From positions 52,169 through 116,168 of the forward strand of contig NZ_JACC01000022.1 in NCBI RefSeq assembly GCF_000520955.1: a stretch of 64,000 nucleotides of DNA, written 5' to 3'. A program made the translations under genes and the position numbers. Under the pieces are notes generated by a model, which saw only the letters and a list, made by a program, of their open reading frames with translations, was not told the DNA's origin and made no database searches. The stretch's first letter is position 1. Each line of letters starts with the position of its first letter. This document shows positions 53,694 to 63,200 of the stretch, one piece after another. Source of the stretch: Aquimarina pacifica. Its GTDB lineage: Bacteria > Bacteroidota > Bacteroidia > Flavobacteriales > Flavobacteriaceae.

Positions 53694-54890
53694 TTATTTT
53701 CTTAAAAGTTTACGCTTAGGCGAAATAATTTTATCCACCAAAGTAATAAAACACATAATTAATACTTGCAAGTAATTTTTCTTCTCCCACTCATATGCAT
53801 AATGATTTAATAGGGATCGCATAATTTTGATAGGATTATTGGTATGCTTTCTTCGAATTTGAGATACTTTTAGCTTTACTAATGCAAAACTGTTTTCAGT
53901 TCTAGATTTTGTAGCAATAATAACTAATGGGTTTTGTACTGTTTTGTGGGATATCAGAAAAGTAGATATTTCATCAGGAATAGAGATAAAACCTTGCGTC
54001 TGTAAATATAATAACGCTTCCTGAAAAGGAGAAATAGATTGTTGTTCTCTAATCAGTTTGTAAAACATGTTCCACATGGTGGTATCAAAACTTTTTATAA
54101 TCAAAGTTGCATCTGCAATCCATCGAATAGCGGGTATTTCGTTATACTGATATCCATGTAAGATTGTAAAAAACAATTCATAAGCAGGGTGTAGGGTTTT
54201 GTACCCAAAATCATTAGATATAGAATGTTTCCAGATATTTTTATAAAATGATTCTTTAAGAGGGTAATAAGACACTCTATAATGAAGGTCTAAATCGAGT
54301 TTGTCTTTATCGAAAGAATGTGCACTTACTTGAGAAAGAGGAAGATGATAGGGGTTTCTCGATTTAGATGTCCATCCATTGTTTAACACAAGATCTACAG
54401 CTTGATCCCAGGATTTCTGCGGTACGATTATGTCTAAATCAACAGTAGGGCGTTTTCCATAATCCTGATAATATTTTTCTGATAAGGCAATACCTTTAAA
54501 AATCATAAGCTCAATGCCCTTTTGATTGAATGCTTTGGACAAATCATGGAGCCTCGATTTTAGTATTTGATTTTTGTACCAGATGTATTTATAATAACTT
54601 TTGAGCTGTACAATAAGTGAATGTGTATATTCTTGATCAGAGATATTTTTGTATAGTAGAGAGAGTAATCTTTGAGAGCCAAGATCTAAGCTATCATATA
54701 TTTGAGGAAGAACAGCTCCTTTCTCGATACTAGCGTTGTTAATATCGAGATCGATCATTTTTACCCATTTTTCAAATGATTGTATAGATTCTTCGCCAGT
54801 TAGGAGACAGGCTCGAAGCAATAATAATTGTTGGGCGTTGGGTAAAATCCCTGATTGCTGAGCTAAGAAATTCAAATCTTCATTCATCAT
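53694..54890 (-). CDS. NTP_transf_5-type nucleotidyltransferase family protein
   Basis: 398 residues. The core ELMIFKGIALSEKYYQDYGKRPTVDLDIIVPQ carries the K-G and D-x-D elements of the uncharacterised nucleotidyltransferase family (PF14907). It is followed by a second Asp-rich strand (KLDLDLHYR) and a helical C-terminus. Members appear in lasso-peptide and other RiPP clusters together with PqqD, HprK-like kinases and ABC exporters, and may adenylylate or otherwise modify a small molecule or peptide. It is the last gene of the cluster; its start overlaps the preceding glycosyltransferase stop (ATGA). Confidence 0.75.
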   Translation of the reverse strand: MMNEDLNFLAQQSGILPNAQQLLLLRACLLTGEESIQSFEKWVKMIDLDINNASIEKGAVLPQIYDSLDLGSQRLLSLLYKNISDQEYTHSLIVQLKSYYKYIWYKNQILKSRLHDLSKAFNQKGIELMIFKGIALSEKYYQDYGKRPTVDLDIIVPQKSWDQAVDLVLNNGWTSKSRNPYHLPLSQVSAHSFDKDKLDLDLHYRVSYYPLKESFYKNIWKHSISNDFGYKTLHPAYELFFTILHGYQYNEIPAIRWIADATLIIKSFDTTMWNMFYKLIREQQSISPFQEALLYLQTQGFISIPDEISTFLISHKTVQNPLVIIATKSRTENSFALVKLKVSQIRRKHTNNPIKIMRSLLNHYAYEWEKKNYLQVLIMCFITLVDKIISPKRKLLRK

Positions 54891-55564
54891 TGTGATCTTC
54901 GTCTGTCTAGAATTGCTTTTAACACTTTCGGAAAATCATTTTTCATTTCCTTGTTTAGTAATGTTTGATTAGTACCGTGAATTCGTCGTTGTACCAATAC
55001 TTCAGGAAGAATATATTCATTTAGTCCTATATCTTTGAATCTCGCATACCATTCTAATAAATCTTGGGTATTACTATTTGTATCAAACATACCGACTTTT
55101 AGAAAAGAAGAAGTTCTAACTAATAGCGCAGATTTATGAATTCCTACCATTGTTTTAGGTGAGAAATCAATTGTTTTGATTAGGTCTGCGTCCATATCAG
55201 GAGAGAGAAAATTTGTAATGTTCGTAAAAACTAAATCTAATGAAGGTTCGTTTATAAAACATTGTATCTGCTTTTCAATTTTACTTTTGTGCCAGAGATC
55301 ATCGTGATCCAGCAATGCAAAAAAATCTCCTTTTGAAGCTTTAATACCCGTATTAAGTGCTACAGCTGTACCTTGATTTTTTTGATATATATATTGTATA
55401 TTATCAAACTGTTGTATAATATCCTTGGTGGCATCCGTAGATCCGTCATCTACAACAATAATTTCTGCAATCGGGTATGTTTGTGCCAATATACTGTCAA
55501 TACTTTCCTTAATAAAATTTGCTGCATTATATGCGGGAATGATAACAGAGATTTTATTTTTCAT
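54887..55564 (-). CDS. Family 2 glycosyltransferase (cluster GT-3)
   Basis: 225 residues, a single GT-A domain without membrane helices. VIIPAYNAANFIKESIDSIL is the donor-binding start, VVDDGSTDATKDI follows, and LLDHDDLWHKSKIEKQ contains the DxD-like motif. The DLLEWYARFKDIG acceptor-side segment closely parallels those of the other two GT2 enzymes of the cluster, so the three are paralogues. It overlaps the upstream GT gene by 11 bases and the downstream nucleotidyltransferase by 4. Confidence 0.85.
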   Translation of the reverse strand: MKNKISVIIPAYNAANFIKESIDSILAQTYPIAEIIVVDDGSTDATKDIIQQFDNIQYIYQKNQGTAVALNTGIKASKGDFFALLDHDDLWHKSKIEKQIQCFINEPSLDLVFTNITNFLSPDMDADLIKTIDFSPKTMVGIHKSALLVRTSSFLKVGMFDTNSNTQDLLEWYARFKDIGLNEYILPEVLVQRRIHGTNQTLLNKEMKNDFPKVLKAILDRRRSQ

Positions 55565-56270
55565 GATTAATAATTATGGGGTCAAGGCTTTTGAGTTGAT
55601 CAGCAAATCGTCTTCGGTCTAATGATTTCTTAAGTACTTCTAGGATACCACTGCCTTTAAATGATAGGTCATTTGTGCTATTTTTATTATGGACTCTATA
55701 GTTGAGTGTAACTTTATCAATGATCTTCATAGATGTTTTTGCTTCGCGAACTCTCAAAAACCAATCTTGATCTTCACTTAATCGTAATGTTTCGTCAAAA
55801 GCCCCTACTTTGCTAAAAACATTTTTTTTAATTAATAATGATCCCAGATGTGCGTTAAAGTGAGGGGTTTCTAATTTTTCGGTTTCCTTACGTTTTATAC
55901 TTTCTGGCATAAAAAAATAGCTTGTTAGTCCTCCTATTATTTCTAAAGACGGATCTGCAGTTAATTGCTGAAGTTGTTCTTTAATTTTGTTACTAGGCCA
56001 AATGTCATCTGAATCTAAAAAAGCAAGTACCGTTCCGGTGGCCAATTTGATTCCTTTATTTCTTGAGAACGATGGTCCAGAGTTTTGTGAATTAGAAAAT
56101 ACTAAAACTTCTGGAAATTTTTTTTTGATCAATGAAATGGTGTTATCTGTAGATGCATCATCGATACATATAACTTCATTAAATGCAAAATTCTGGTCAT
56201 AAACACTTTGTAGCGCTTCTATAATAAACTGTTCACTATTATATGTTGGTATGATTACTGAAACAGTCAT
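55554..56270 (-). CDS. Family 2 glycosyltransferase (cluster GT-2)
   Basis: 238 residues. VIIPTYNSEQFIIEAL, CIDDASTDNTISL, FLDSDDIWPSNKIKEQ and SEDQDWFLRVRE give a complete GT2 active site. The C-terminal segment NLSFKGSGILEVLKKSLDRRRF, shared in part with the other cluster transferases, is basic. It lies 20 bases after the PqqD-like gene. Probable role: adding a sugar to the cluster product or to a lipid carrier. Confidence 0.85.
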   Translation of the reverse strand: MTVSVIIPTYNSEQFIIEALQSVYDQNFAFNEVICIDDASTDNTISLIKKKFPEVLVFSNSQNSGPSFSRNKGIKLATGTVLAFLDSDDIWPSNKIKEQLQQLTADPSLEIIGGLTSYFFMPESIKRKETEKLETPHFNAHLGSLLIKKNVFSKVGAFDETLRLSEDQDWFLRVREAKTSMKIIDKVTLNYRVHNKNSTNDLSFKGSGILEVLKKSLDRRRFADQLKSLDPIIINHEK

Positions 56271-56290
56271 AGGTATAGAAGGAAGGTATA

Positions 56291-56698
56291 TTATTGCTCA
56301 GATTCTTCTTTGGGCTTTACAGGCCAGCCTTGTTCTTCATCAACCTCATGTATTGGATCTAACATGATAAGATCAGACATATCATCATATTTAGAGTATG
56401 TAATGGCCTTAAAAGTTTTTACCTCTTCTGGTTCGATCTCCTCTGTCGATTCATTGGTGCTTAGGTTGGCTAGCTTTTCTTCAACAAGAAAATTAATAAA
56501 GTGATCTATTTGCTCTTCATCTAAAGAAGTAAGCTGATCAAAGGATTTTTTTATGGCGGTCTGACTACAGTTTTTCTCAATTAACAACCAAATATCCAAA
56601 GCAGTTTCTTTAAGACTATAATAGATACCTGAATCAAGATTTACGACAACTATCTCATCATCAAATTTATCACTTACTACTTTAGGATTTAGAATCAT
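56291..56698 (-). CDS. PqqD-like (RRE-type) protein with acidic tail
   Basis: 135 residues. The first 85 form a PqqD-type winged helix: VVSDKFDDEIVVVNLDSGIYYSL then ALDIWLLIEK, with a helix HFINFLVEEKLA. PqqD folds bind leader peptides of RiPP precursors and present them to modifying enzymes. The last 50 residues are unusual: an acidic linker, then YDDMSDLIMLDPIHEVD and EQGWP. I recall a similar DPIHxVDxxGWP tail in PqqD-like proteins of RiPP and asparagine-synthetase clusters, but cannot verify it. A promoter lies 80-110 bases upstream, so a second transcript may begin here. Confidence 0.8.
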   Translation of the reverse strand: MILNPKVVSDKFDDEIVVVNLDSGIYYSLKETALDIWLLIEKNCSQTAIKKSFDQLTSLDEEQIDHFINFLVEEKLANLSTNESTEEIEPEEVKTFKAITYSKYDDMSDLIMLDPIHEVDEEQGWPVKPKEESEQ

Positions 56699-56777
56699 AT
56701 TAGTAACTTTTTTAAAATAATATTTTTGGTTGTAAGTTCCTTGTTTATCTCAAAAACCAGTAAAATCAGTCTAGTTA

Positions 56778-56806
56778 CAAAGATAAAATTTTATTTAAGA
56801 CTGCAA
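56778..56806 (-). promoter_or_regulatory. Internal promoter before the PqqD-like gene
   Basis: On the minus strand TTG (56806-56804), an 18-base spacer and TATCTTTG (56785-56778) match the Bacteroidota pattern. It lies in the only sizeable gap of the cluster (129 bases) and would drive the PqqD, two GT2 and nucleotidyltransferase genes. Confidence 0.6.
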
Positions 56807-56827
56807 CCTACTCAAATATAGCCTAAA

Positions 56828-58483
56828 CTACTTGATTAAGGATAAATTTCCCCGAGATAAATAGTATGTTTTATCTGCTAAATCCTTGAATAAGGAATGA
56901 TGGCTGATTATTATTATGCTAATGTCTTTTTGTTTTTTAATAGTTTTTACCATAGAGATGATCGAAGTGCTATCTAGGTGATTTGTAGGTTCATCCATAA
57001 TTAATAGCTCGGGATTTGTAATTAGAGCTCTTAGAATAGAAATTCTCTGTACTTGACCGCTGGATAGATTTTTTCCTCCCTGAATTATTTGAGTTTCTAA
57101 TCCGTTTTGAAATTCTTTGATGAGTTCAATAAAAATAGGGCTGCTCTTTAATTTTTCTAAGAAATTAGGACTAGATACCCCAAACATCAAATTTTGCCGA
57201 ATAGTACCATTAACAAGTACTTGTTGTTGAGGGATGTATCCAATCTTACTTCTGAGTTCTCCGAGATCAATACTATCATAACTTGTGTTTTCAGCGAATA
57301 TTTCTCCTGACAGTGGGGAATAAAACCCTAAAATAAGATTGATAAGAGAGCTTTTTCCAGAGCCATTAGCTCCGGTTATTAATACAGTTTCCCCTCGTTT
57401 TATATCAAAATCAATATGATTTAATAATCGCTGCTCTTTTTGATATTCAAAAGTGATGTTTTTTAGAGTGATGTTTCCAGAAAAATCGATGTGCAAAGGT
57501 GTTTTGTTAGAGGTTTTGATTATGCTACTATCATGCAGGTCGTATATTTTTTCGAGAGCTATAGTGCCCAGATTCATTGTGCTCCATTGTGATTGTATTA
57601 AGGTAGCTGTTCGTCTAATGAACACAATCAGAAAGTACAGTCCAAAAATATTACCATAAGAATAAATGCCTAGTAATATCTGTACAGACCCTAATACAAT
57701 TAGTAAAGTTGCTGAGATATTAATAATGAGCTCATTGATCACTTTACTATTCCATCCTTTTTTGGCTGCATCAGTTCCTTGATCAGTCATTGTACTAGAG
57801 TATTGAGAAGCTTCTACTGTCTCTAGCGATTCTAGGTTTCGCATTTTTATAAGTACATGCTTATGAGATAGGTGATTGACATAAGAGGATAATGTGTCTT
57901 TTGTAAGATTGTATTGTCGGATACTTTGAAGCGTGCTTTTGCGAAGTTTTTGCTGAAAAAGAACACCAATAATACCAAGTGCCAAGGTTGTTAAACCTAT
58001 CACAGGATTATAGATAACCATAATACCCACTCCTATACAAAATAGTGTGATTTGAGGGATTATTATACTTAGCAGGCCATCAATCATCATATCCACAGTC
58101 TCAATATCAGATACTGTTCTGTCGACTAGTTTGGCTTGATCAGTTTTATCAAAAAAGACTTTTTTAGCCTTTATTATAGAGGTCAACAATTCTTTTTGTA
58201 ATCGAAGAACTGCATTTTTTGTGATTTTTAAAAATATATTCCTGTGAATAATAGACAGCAGGCTTTGAAGTAAAGTTAACGCGATAATACTGCCTGAGTT
58301 GATTAACAACCCTTGTAAATCTTGATTAGGAATGTTGTTGTCAAAAATTAACTTGATTAAGTATACTGATGGTAATAGTAGTACAGACTGAAAGATAGAA
58401 AATAATAATGCATATATAAGTATATGTCTATTTTCTGTAGTATACTCTTTAAAAAAACGTTTTATGGTTTTGTTGAATATCAA
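56828..58483 (-). CDS. ABC exporter, fused membrane and ATPase domains
   Basis: 551 residues. Six transmembrane helices (about 20-300) are followed by one nucleotide-binding domain: Walker A TGANGSGKSS (about 368-377), Q loop GYIPQQQ, signature LSSGQVQR, Walker B LLIMDEPTNHLD and switch IIISHH. This half-transporter works as a homodimer and resembles lasso-peptide/bacteriocin exporters but has no N-terminal C39 peptidase. The start is TTG; no in-frame ATG lies before the conserved region and TAA closes the frame just upstream. It follows the HprK-like gene by 20 bases. Confidence 0.88.
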   Translation of the reverse strand: MIFNKTIKRFFKEYTTENRHILIYALLFSIFQSVLLLPSVYLIKLIFDNNIPNQDLQGLLINSGSIIALTLLQSLLSIIHRNIFLKITKNAVLRLQKELLTSIIKAKKVFFDKTDQAKLVDRTVSDIETVDMMIDGLLSIIIPQITLFCIGVGIMVIYNPVIGLTTLALGIIGVLFQQKLRKSTLQSIRQYNLTKDTLSSYVNHLSHKHVLIKMRNLESLETVEASQYSSTMTDQGTDAAKKGWNSKVINELIINISATLLIVLGSVQILLGIYSYGNIFGLYFLIVFIRRTATLIQSQWSTMNLGTIALEKIYDLHDSSIIKTSNKTPLHIDFSGNITLKNITFEYQKEQRLLNHIDFDIKRGETVLITGANGSGKSSLINLILGFYSPLSGEIFAENTSYDSIDLGELRSKIGYIPQQQVLVNGTIRQNLMFGVSSPNFLEKLKSSPIFIELIKEFQNGLETQIIQGGKNLSSGQVQRISILRALITNPELLIMDEPTNHLDSTSIISMVKTIKKQKDISIIIISHHSLFKDLADKTYYLSRGNLSLIK

Positions 58484-58503
58484 ATACGCATGATTTTATC
58501 AAG

Positions 58504-59538
58504 TTATTGCAAAGATTGTATAAATTCATCTAATATATTAGGTAAAGCAGTAGAATCTTTGCCAAGTAATAGCTTATACGTTTTTGTTATGCGAGCAAAT
58601 TCAGACATTTTTGCAAAAGCCTCTTCACGTAAACCTGGTAGCTGAAACAAGGTGGTTGGAGCTAATGCAAGCATTGCTTCGCTACTACTACAGGGAACAA
58701 TAGTTGTCTTGTCTGCATCTGTCACTGTTGGTAAAAGTGTTGCCAGAACGGGCATTTTCTTTATCAAGCTTTCTTTATGTTTAGGATACAGTAAGATACG
58801 ATATTTGTCATCAATAGGGGCATTGAGGTCTTTTACATTAACGTTGAGCTTAGGTAATAACTTTAGTGAGTTATGATTTACTTTTGTCAATGAAAAGAGG
58901 CTGTATACTTCTTGGTTTTTGCAATCTAGCAATACGTAATCATCTCCTGCGACTTTAAGCATAGAATTAACGCAAGCAAGAGTAGAAGTAGATTTTCCTG
59001 AACCTCCTTTACCAACTAACAAAACACCTCCTTTTTCTGTCCCTACAGCACCTGCATGCACAGGTTGAAAGCTACTGTCCTTAAACCACCAATGAAAAAC
59101 CATTCTTAATGGAAAGTCGGATTCCCAATATGGGATGTCATTTTGCGATCTAACCCAATAATATCCCTCATTTTTTAGTGTATCTAACATGTAGATAGCT
59201 TCTGATCCGGGTTGGTGAAGTGTGAAAAATCGATCATTACTATAGGATTGAATAAAGCCTAAATGATGTCTCTCTTCTAGTTCCCAAGGGATATCAGGAA
59301 ATGCTTTTGTCGGTTTTTCTTCCCAAAAATGAAGAGTAAGACAAGGGGCTACTTCGGTTGATACAGGAATAGACAGATGGCTGAACGCTTTATAAAATAT
59401 TGGGATTAATGAATCTCCCAAAAATTTCATTTGAATGGTAAATGCCCCCACTTGAATAGTTCTTATAGTACTGCTCTTTTCTGTAGTCTTTTGATTATAT
59501 TGTGATGCGAGTTTTTTAAAATAAGCTTCGATCTTCAC
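58504..59538 (-). CDS. HPr kinase/phosphorylase-like P-loop protein
   Basis: 344 residues. The C-terminal half has VHAGAVGTEKGGVLLVGKGGSGKST (in two parts: the His loop and Walker A, about 165-190) and AGDDYVLLD (about 209-217), the arrangement of HprK catalytic domains. The N-terminal 150 residues are not the HPr-binding domain of true HprK and I do not recognise them. Similar proteins in lasso-peptide clusters phosphorylate the precursor peptide. The gene starts with GTG one base after the upstream stop, and no ATG start fits. Confidence 0.8.
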   Translation of the reverse strand: MKIEAYFKKLASQYNQKTTEKSSTIRTIQVGAFTIQMKFLGDSLIPIFYKAFSHLSIPVSTEVAPCLTLHFWEEKPTKAFPDIPWELEERHHLGFIQSYSNDRFFTLHQPGSEAIYMLDTLKNEGYYWVRSQNDIPYWESDFPLRMVFHWWFKDSSFQPVHAGAVGTEKGGVLLVGKGGSGKSTSTLACVNSMLKVAGDDYVLLDCKNQEVYSLFSLTKVNHNSLKLLPKLNVNVKDLNAPIDDKYRILLYPKHKESLIKKMPVLATLLPTVTDADKTTIVPCSSSEAMLALAPTTLFQLPGLREEAFAKMSEFARITKTYKLLLGKDSTALPNILDEFIQSLQ

Positions 59539-59539
59539 A

Positions 59540-60241
59540 CTAGTTATTTTTAGATTGTTTGCGTTTCCTTTTTATAGATAGAAAAATGGCTCGAGATAGT
59601 TCCTTGAGAGAAGCAGCTGCGTGCCTTGATTCATTAGTTGCATGGATTCTTTTTTTTAGGACTATAGCATCCGTTTGAAAAAAAGAGATGCCCGCGTCTT
59701 TTATTCTAAAAAACCAGTCAAAATCACTGCTGAACCTGAAAGAGATGTCGAAATCACCATAATTACTGAATAATCTTTTATCAATAAGTGCACATCCCAA
59801 AAGATACCCATCTAGATTTTGATTGACTTGTTCAGGTTTTACCCATTTTGGGATTTCGTCAAGACCATCAAGGAACCATTGTTGTTTGCCAATAACTATA
59901 TTGTGATCTTGATTTTTGGTAAAACAAATCAGTCGATCAGCTAGACTTGTATGTGTCCATATATCATCTTGATCAATAAAAGCAATTAAGTTTCCTTGAG
60001 CCATTTTGATACCCAAATTACGAGCGGCAGCGACTCCTGCATTTTCCTGAAACACATAGGTTACCTCTTTAAATTTTTCAATAATTTGTTTACTTTGATC
60101 CTGCGATCCATCATCAATAACAATAATCTCCTTTGGTTGTATTGTTTGATCAATGATACTTCTAAGACACTCTTGCAAGAAAGCTTCTCCATTGTATACC
60201 GGAAGAATTACACTAATTTCTTGATTTTTTTGAAGCTCCAT
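59540..60241 (-). CDS. Family 2 glycosyltransferase (cluster GT-1)
   Basis: 233 residues from the ATG at 60241, eight bases after the CHAT gene stop; a longer open frame to 60325 would overlap that gene. The GT-A motifs are ISVILPVYNGEAFLQECL, VIDDGSQDQSKQI, AFIDQDDIWTHTSL and SSDFDWFFRIKDAG. It has no membrane helix. It is the gene that couples the CHAT proteases to the modification/export genes in one transcript. Confidence 0.85.
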   Translation of the reverse strand: MELQKNQEISVILPVYNGEAFLQECLRSIIDQTIQPKEIIVIDDGSQDQSKQIIEKFKEVTYVFQENAGVAAARNLGIKMAQGNLIAFIDQDDIWTHTSLADRLICFTKNQDHNIVIGKQQWFLDGLDEIPKWVKPEQVNQNLDGYLLGCALIDKRLFSNYGDFDISFRFSSDFDWFFRIKDAGISFFQTDAIVLKKRIHATNESRHAAASLKELSRAIFLSIKRKRKQSKNN

Positions 60242-60249
60242 ATTGTGCT

Positions 60250-63200
60250 CTAATTTCTTTTGAAACGTTTGTATCCTAAAAATACAATAGTTAGAAGAAC
60301 AATTGCTCCAAATATCCAATACCAAAGTATATTTATCCCAAAATCAATAGGAGTAGGATCGCCAACAAGGTAGAAACTACCCCAGTAAAAAGGAGTTGCA
60401 GTATGAAAATCAGCATTTGCTAAATATTGTAATTTGGCCCGTTGTAACGCTTTGGATTTGCGCATTCCCTTTTTAAGGTTAGTGTAAAAATATTTCATGA
60501 GTGCTGGGGTGGTTCGGTCGGATATTTCCCAACTACTAAGTAGTAGACTTTTTGTGCCGGCGTACTGAAACGCATTGCCTAAACTCATAATTCCTTCGCC
60601 TTTAGCTATTTTTCCAGCACCTGTATTACAGGCGCTTAACACAGTTAATTCTGTAGGAATATCTAAAGCAAAAAGCTCATGACCATATAATAGATTATCT
60701 TCTATAGTATCTTTGCTTTTTGTAAAAAAGAGTTTAGAGTTTTCTGGATGTTTGTTATCTACTTCTCCATGTAATGCCAGATGCAAGATTTTATAGCGAT
60801 TTGCATTTTTCTTAAAAGTAGCCTCGTCGGCATCTGTACCAAAATAATATTGACCATCCATAATATCTGCAATGGCTTTAATCTCTTTACGTGTTCCCGG
60901 GAGATCATCTCCAGTATTGCGCAAGGTCGCTAAACTTATGTTTTTTGATGTAACTACATTTGCACTGTCAGAAAAAGAAAAAGCAAGACATCCATCTTGT
61001 TTTTCAGTTTGTAGTTTTTGTTTAAAAGGACTGAACAGTAAGGTAGCAGAATTAGCATAGGAAATTGCATAGTCTCTTAATAAATAAGGTAACTCTTTAG
61101 TTTTAACATTTAATTGTGTATTCTGCTCTGTGAGTAATAACTCAAAATTCAAGTGCCATAAGACACCATCTGGGATGATAATTATTTCATTTCCAACAAG
61201 TTGTTTTTCTATTGGTGCCATGATCTCATTATACAACTTATAGGCTAATGATGCATATGTATTATTATCTTTTGAAGTTATTGCCTCGTGAATTGTTCTT
61301 ATGTTTTTTTCCAACTCAGTAGCTTGAATTTTCTTGATTGCAAAGTTGTTTTTAGAAATAATAAAAGCGTAAGTGGTACTGTCTGAAGTAAAAAACTCTA
61401 ATAGCGTGGTTTTTTTATCTAGTTTTTTTTGTATTTCTGAGACAGTTACAACTTTATTTTGATGTCTGATTTTATAATATTTTGGATGTTCCTCTTCAAG
61501 GATTTGAGTAAGAGAATCCTGTCTGCGTACTACGCCAAAAAGTTTACTTTCGTATTCTTGTATACTTGTTACATCTATTGAATCTCTAGATTTCTCTGCA
61601 AGAATTCGTGATTGATAAAAAGCACGTTTAGATTTTAAAGTACTTTCTAGTACGGTTATTTCATGTGATAACCCTGCAAACTTTTTAGCATTATTGTCTA
61701 GTAGGAGATCTTTTAAGATATTTGACTTACTTTTTTCACTATAATAAAGTGCTTTTTCGAAGGTTCTTTGATCATTATTCGATTCAAAAAGTAATAATTG
61801 AGCAGTAATCGCATCAGCATACATTTCTTTGGCTTGTTCTGCTAAGGTTACTTTGTCTGAATAATTTTGATATGATCGCTTAAAGAAATTCATTAATTGA
61901 TCCAGATTATTGTATAGGGCGATGCTTTGTTCTAGGTATTGTATGTTTTTATCTTTTTCGTAATATTTTTGAAGAGTTCTAGATTTTTCGATAAGCGTTG
62001 TGAATAATTGGTGTAAGTCTGAATAATGGTTAGGGTCAAATTTTTTTTTGTGAGTTGTCTTGCTTATGTTTTTTGTGTTGACTTGTATAGACTTGTCAAA
62101 ATATGATAGTGCTTCTGTATACTTTTTTTGTTTGCTATATATCCTTCCTATATTATTATAAGAAATAGAGACTAATTTAAAATGTTGTTTTGATTTTTCT
62201 TTTAATACCGCTAAGCTTTTTTGATAGCTTTGAATAGCCTTTGTATAGGCCTCTTTTTTCTCATATATTACTCCTATGTTTTTATGAGAATTTGCAATAT
62301 CCGAATGGTTTTTATCCAAAATAAGATGTTCTATTCCTAATGATTTGTGATAGTAATTTAAGGCAAGGTCATATTCTTTTTTATCAGCATAAAGATTTCC
62401 CATATTATTATAAATATTTGAAACTTCTGAATGATTTTTCCCAAATGCTTTTATGTATATATGCAGTGCTTTAGTTAAATATATTAGAGATTTTTCTTTA
62501 TCTAATTTGCTATAGGTAGTTCCGATATTTCCATAAACACCTGCTACCGTAGGATGATCTTTTCCGTAAATCTTTTTCCATAATTCCAGACTTTTTTTAA
62601 AATATTCTAATGATTTATTTAGTTCATTATTATTGGCGTATATGTTTCCAATATTATTATATGCCGAACTTAATAAAAAGTAATTTTCTTCTTTTTTAAA
62701 AATAAACAATGCTTTTTTACAATATTTTAAGGCAAGATTAGGTTGGTTTAATTCGATATATATGTTTCCAATATTTAGGTATCCATAACCAGCATATAGA
62801 TGATCTTCTCCTCTGTTTTTAATTGTAATGGATAAATGTTTTTCATAATATTTTAGTGCTTTATCAAACTTTTGAAGACATTTATACATAACTCCTAAAT
62901 TATTGTTTATGTCACCAACTTTAACATGGTTGGAATCAAAAATCTCTTGATAAATCGCTAGAGATTTATCATAATATTTTATAGCATCTCTAAATTTTTC
63001 TGTATAATAGTAAAATAAGCCAATACTTTGATAAGATTTTACAATTTCTAGATGAACGGGAGGAAATCTTTTTTTTCTTATGATTAATGCTTTTTGATAA
63101 AAAGAAAGTACCTTGTTATATTCTCCTTTTTCTTGGTAATACCTTCCAATATTGTCGAAGGCATTAGCTTCTTCTACATGGTCTTTAGATAAGTGTAAGT

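Noticed and set aside
53694..60241. A standard lasso-peptide cluster
   Set aside because: No asparagine-synthetase-like cyclase, transglutaminase-type leader peptidase or precursor peptide is visible; only accessory-type genes are present. Kept as an analogy, not a call.
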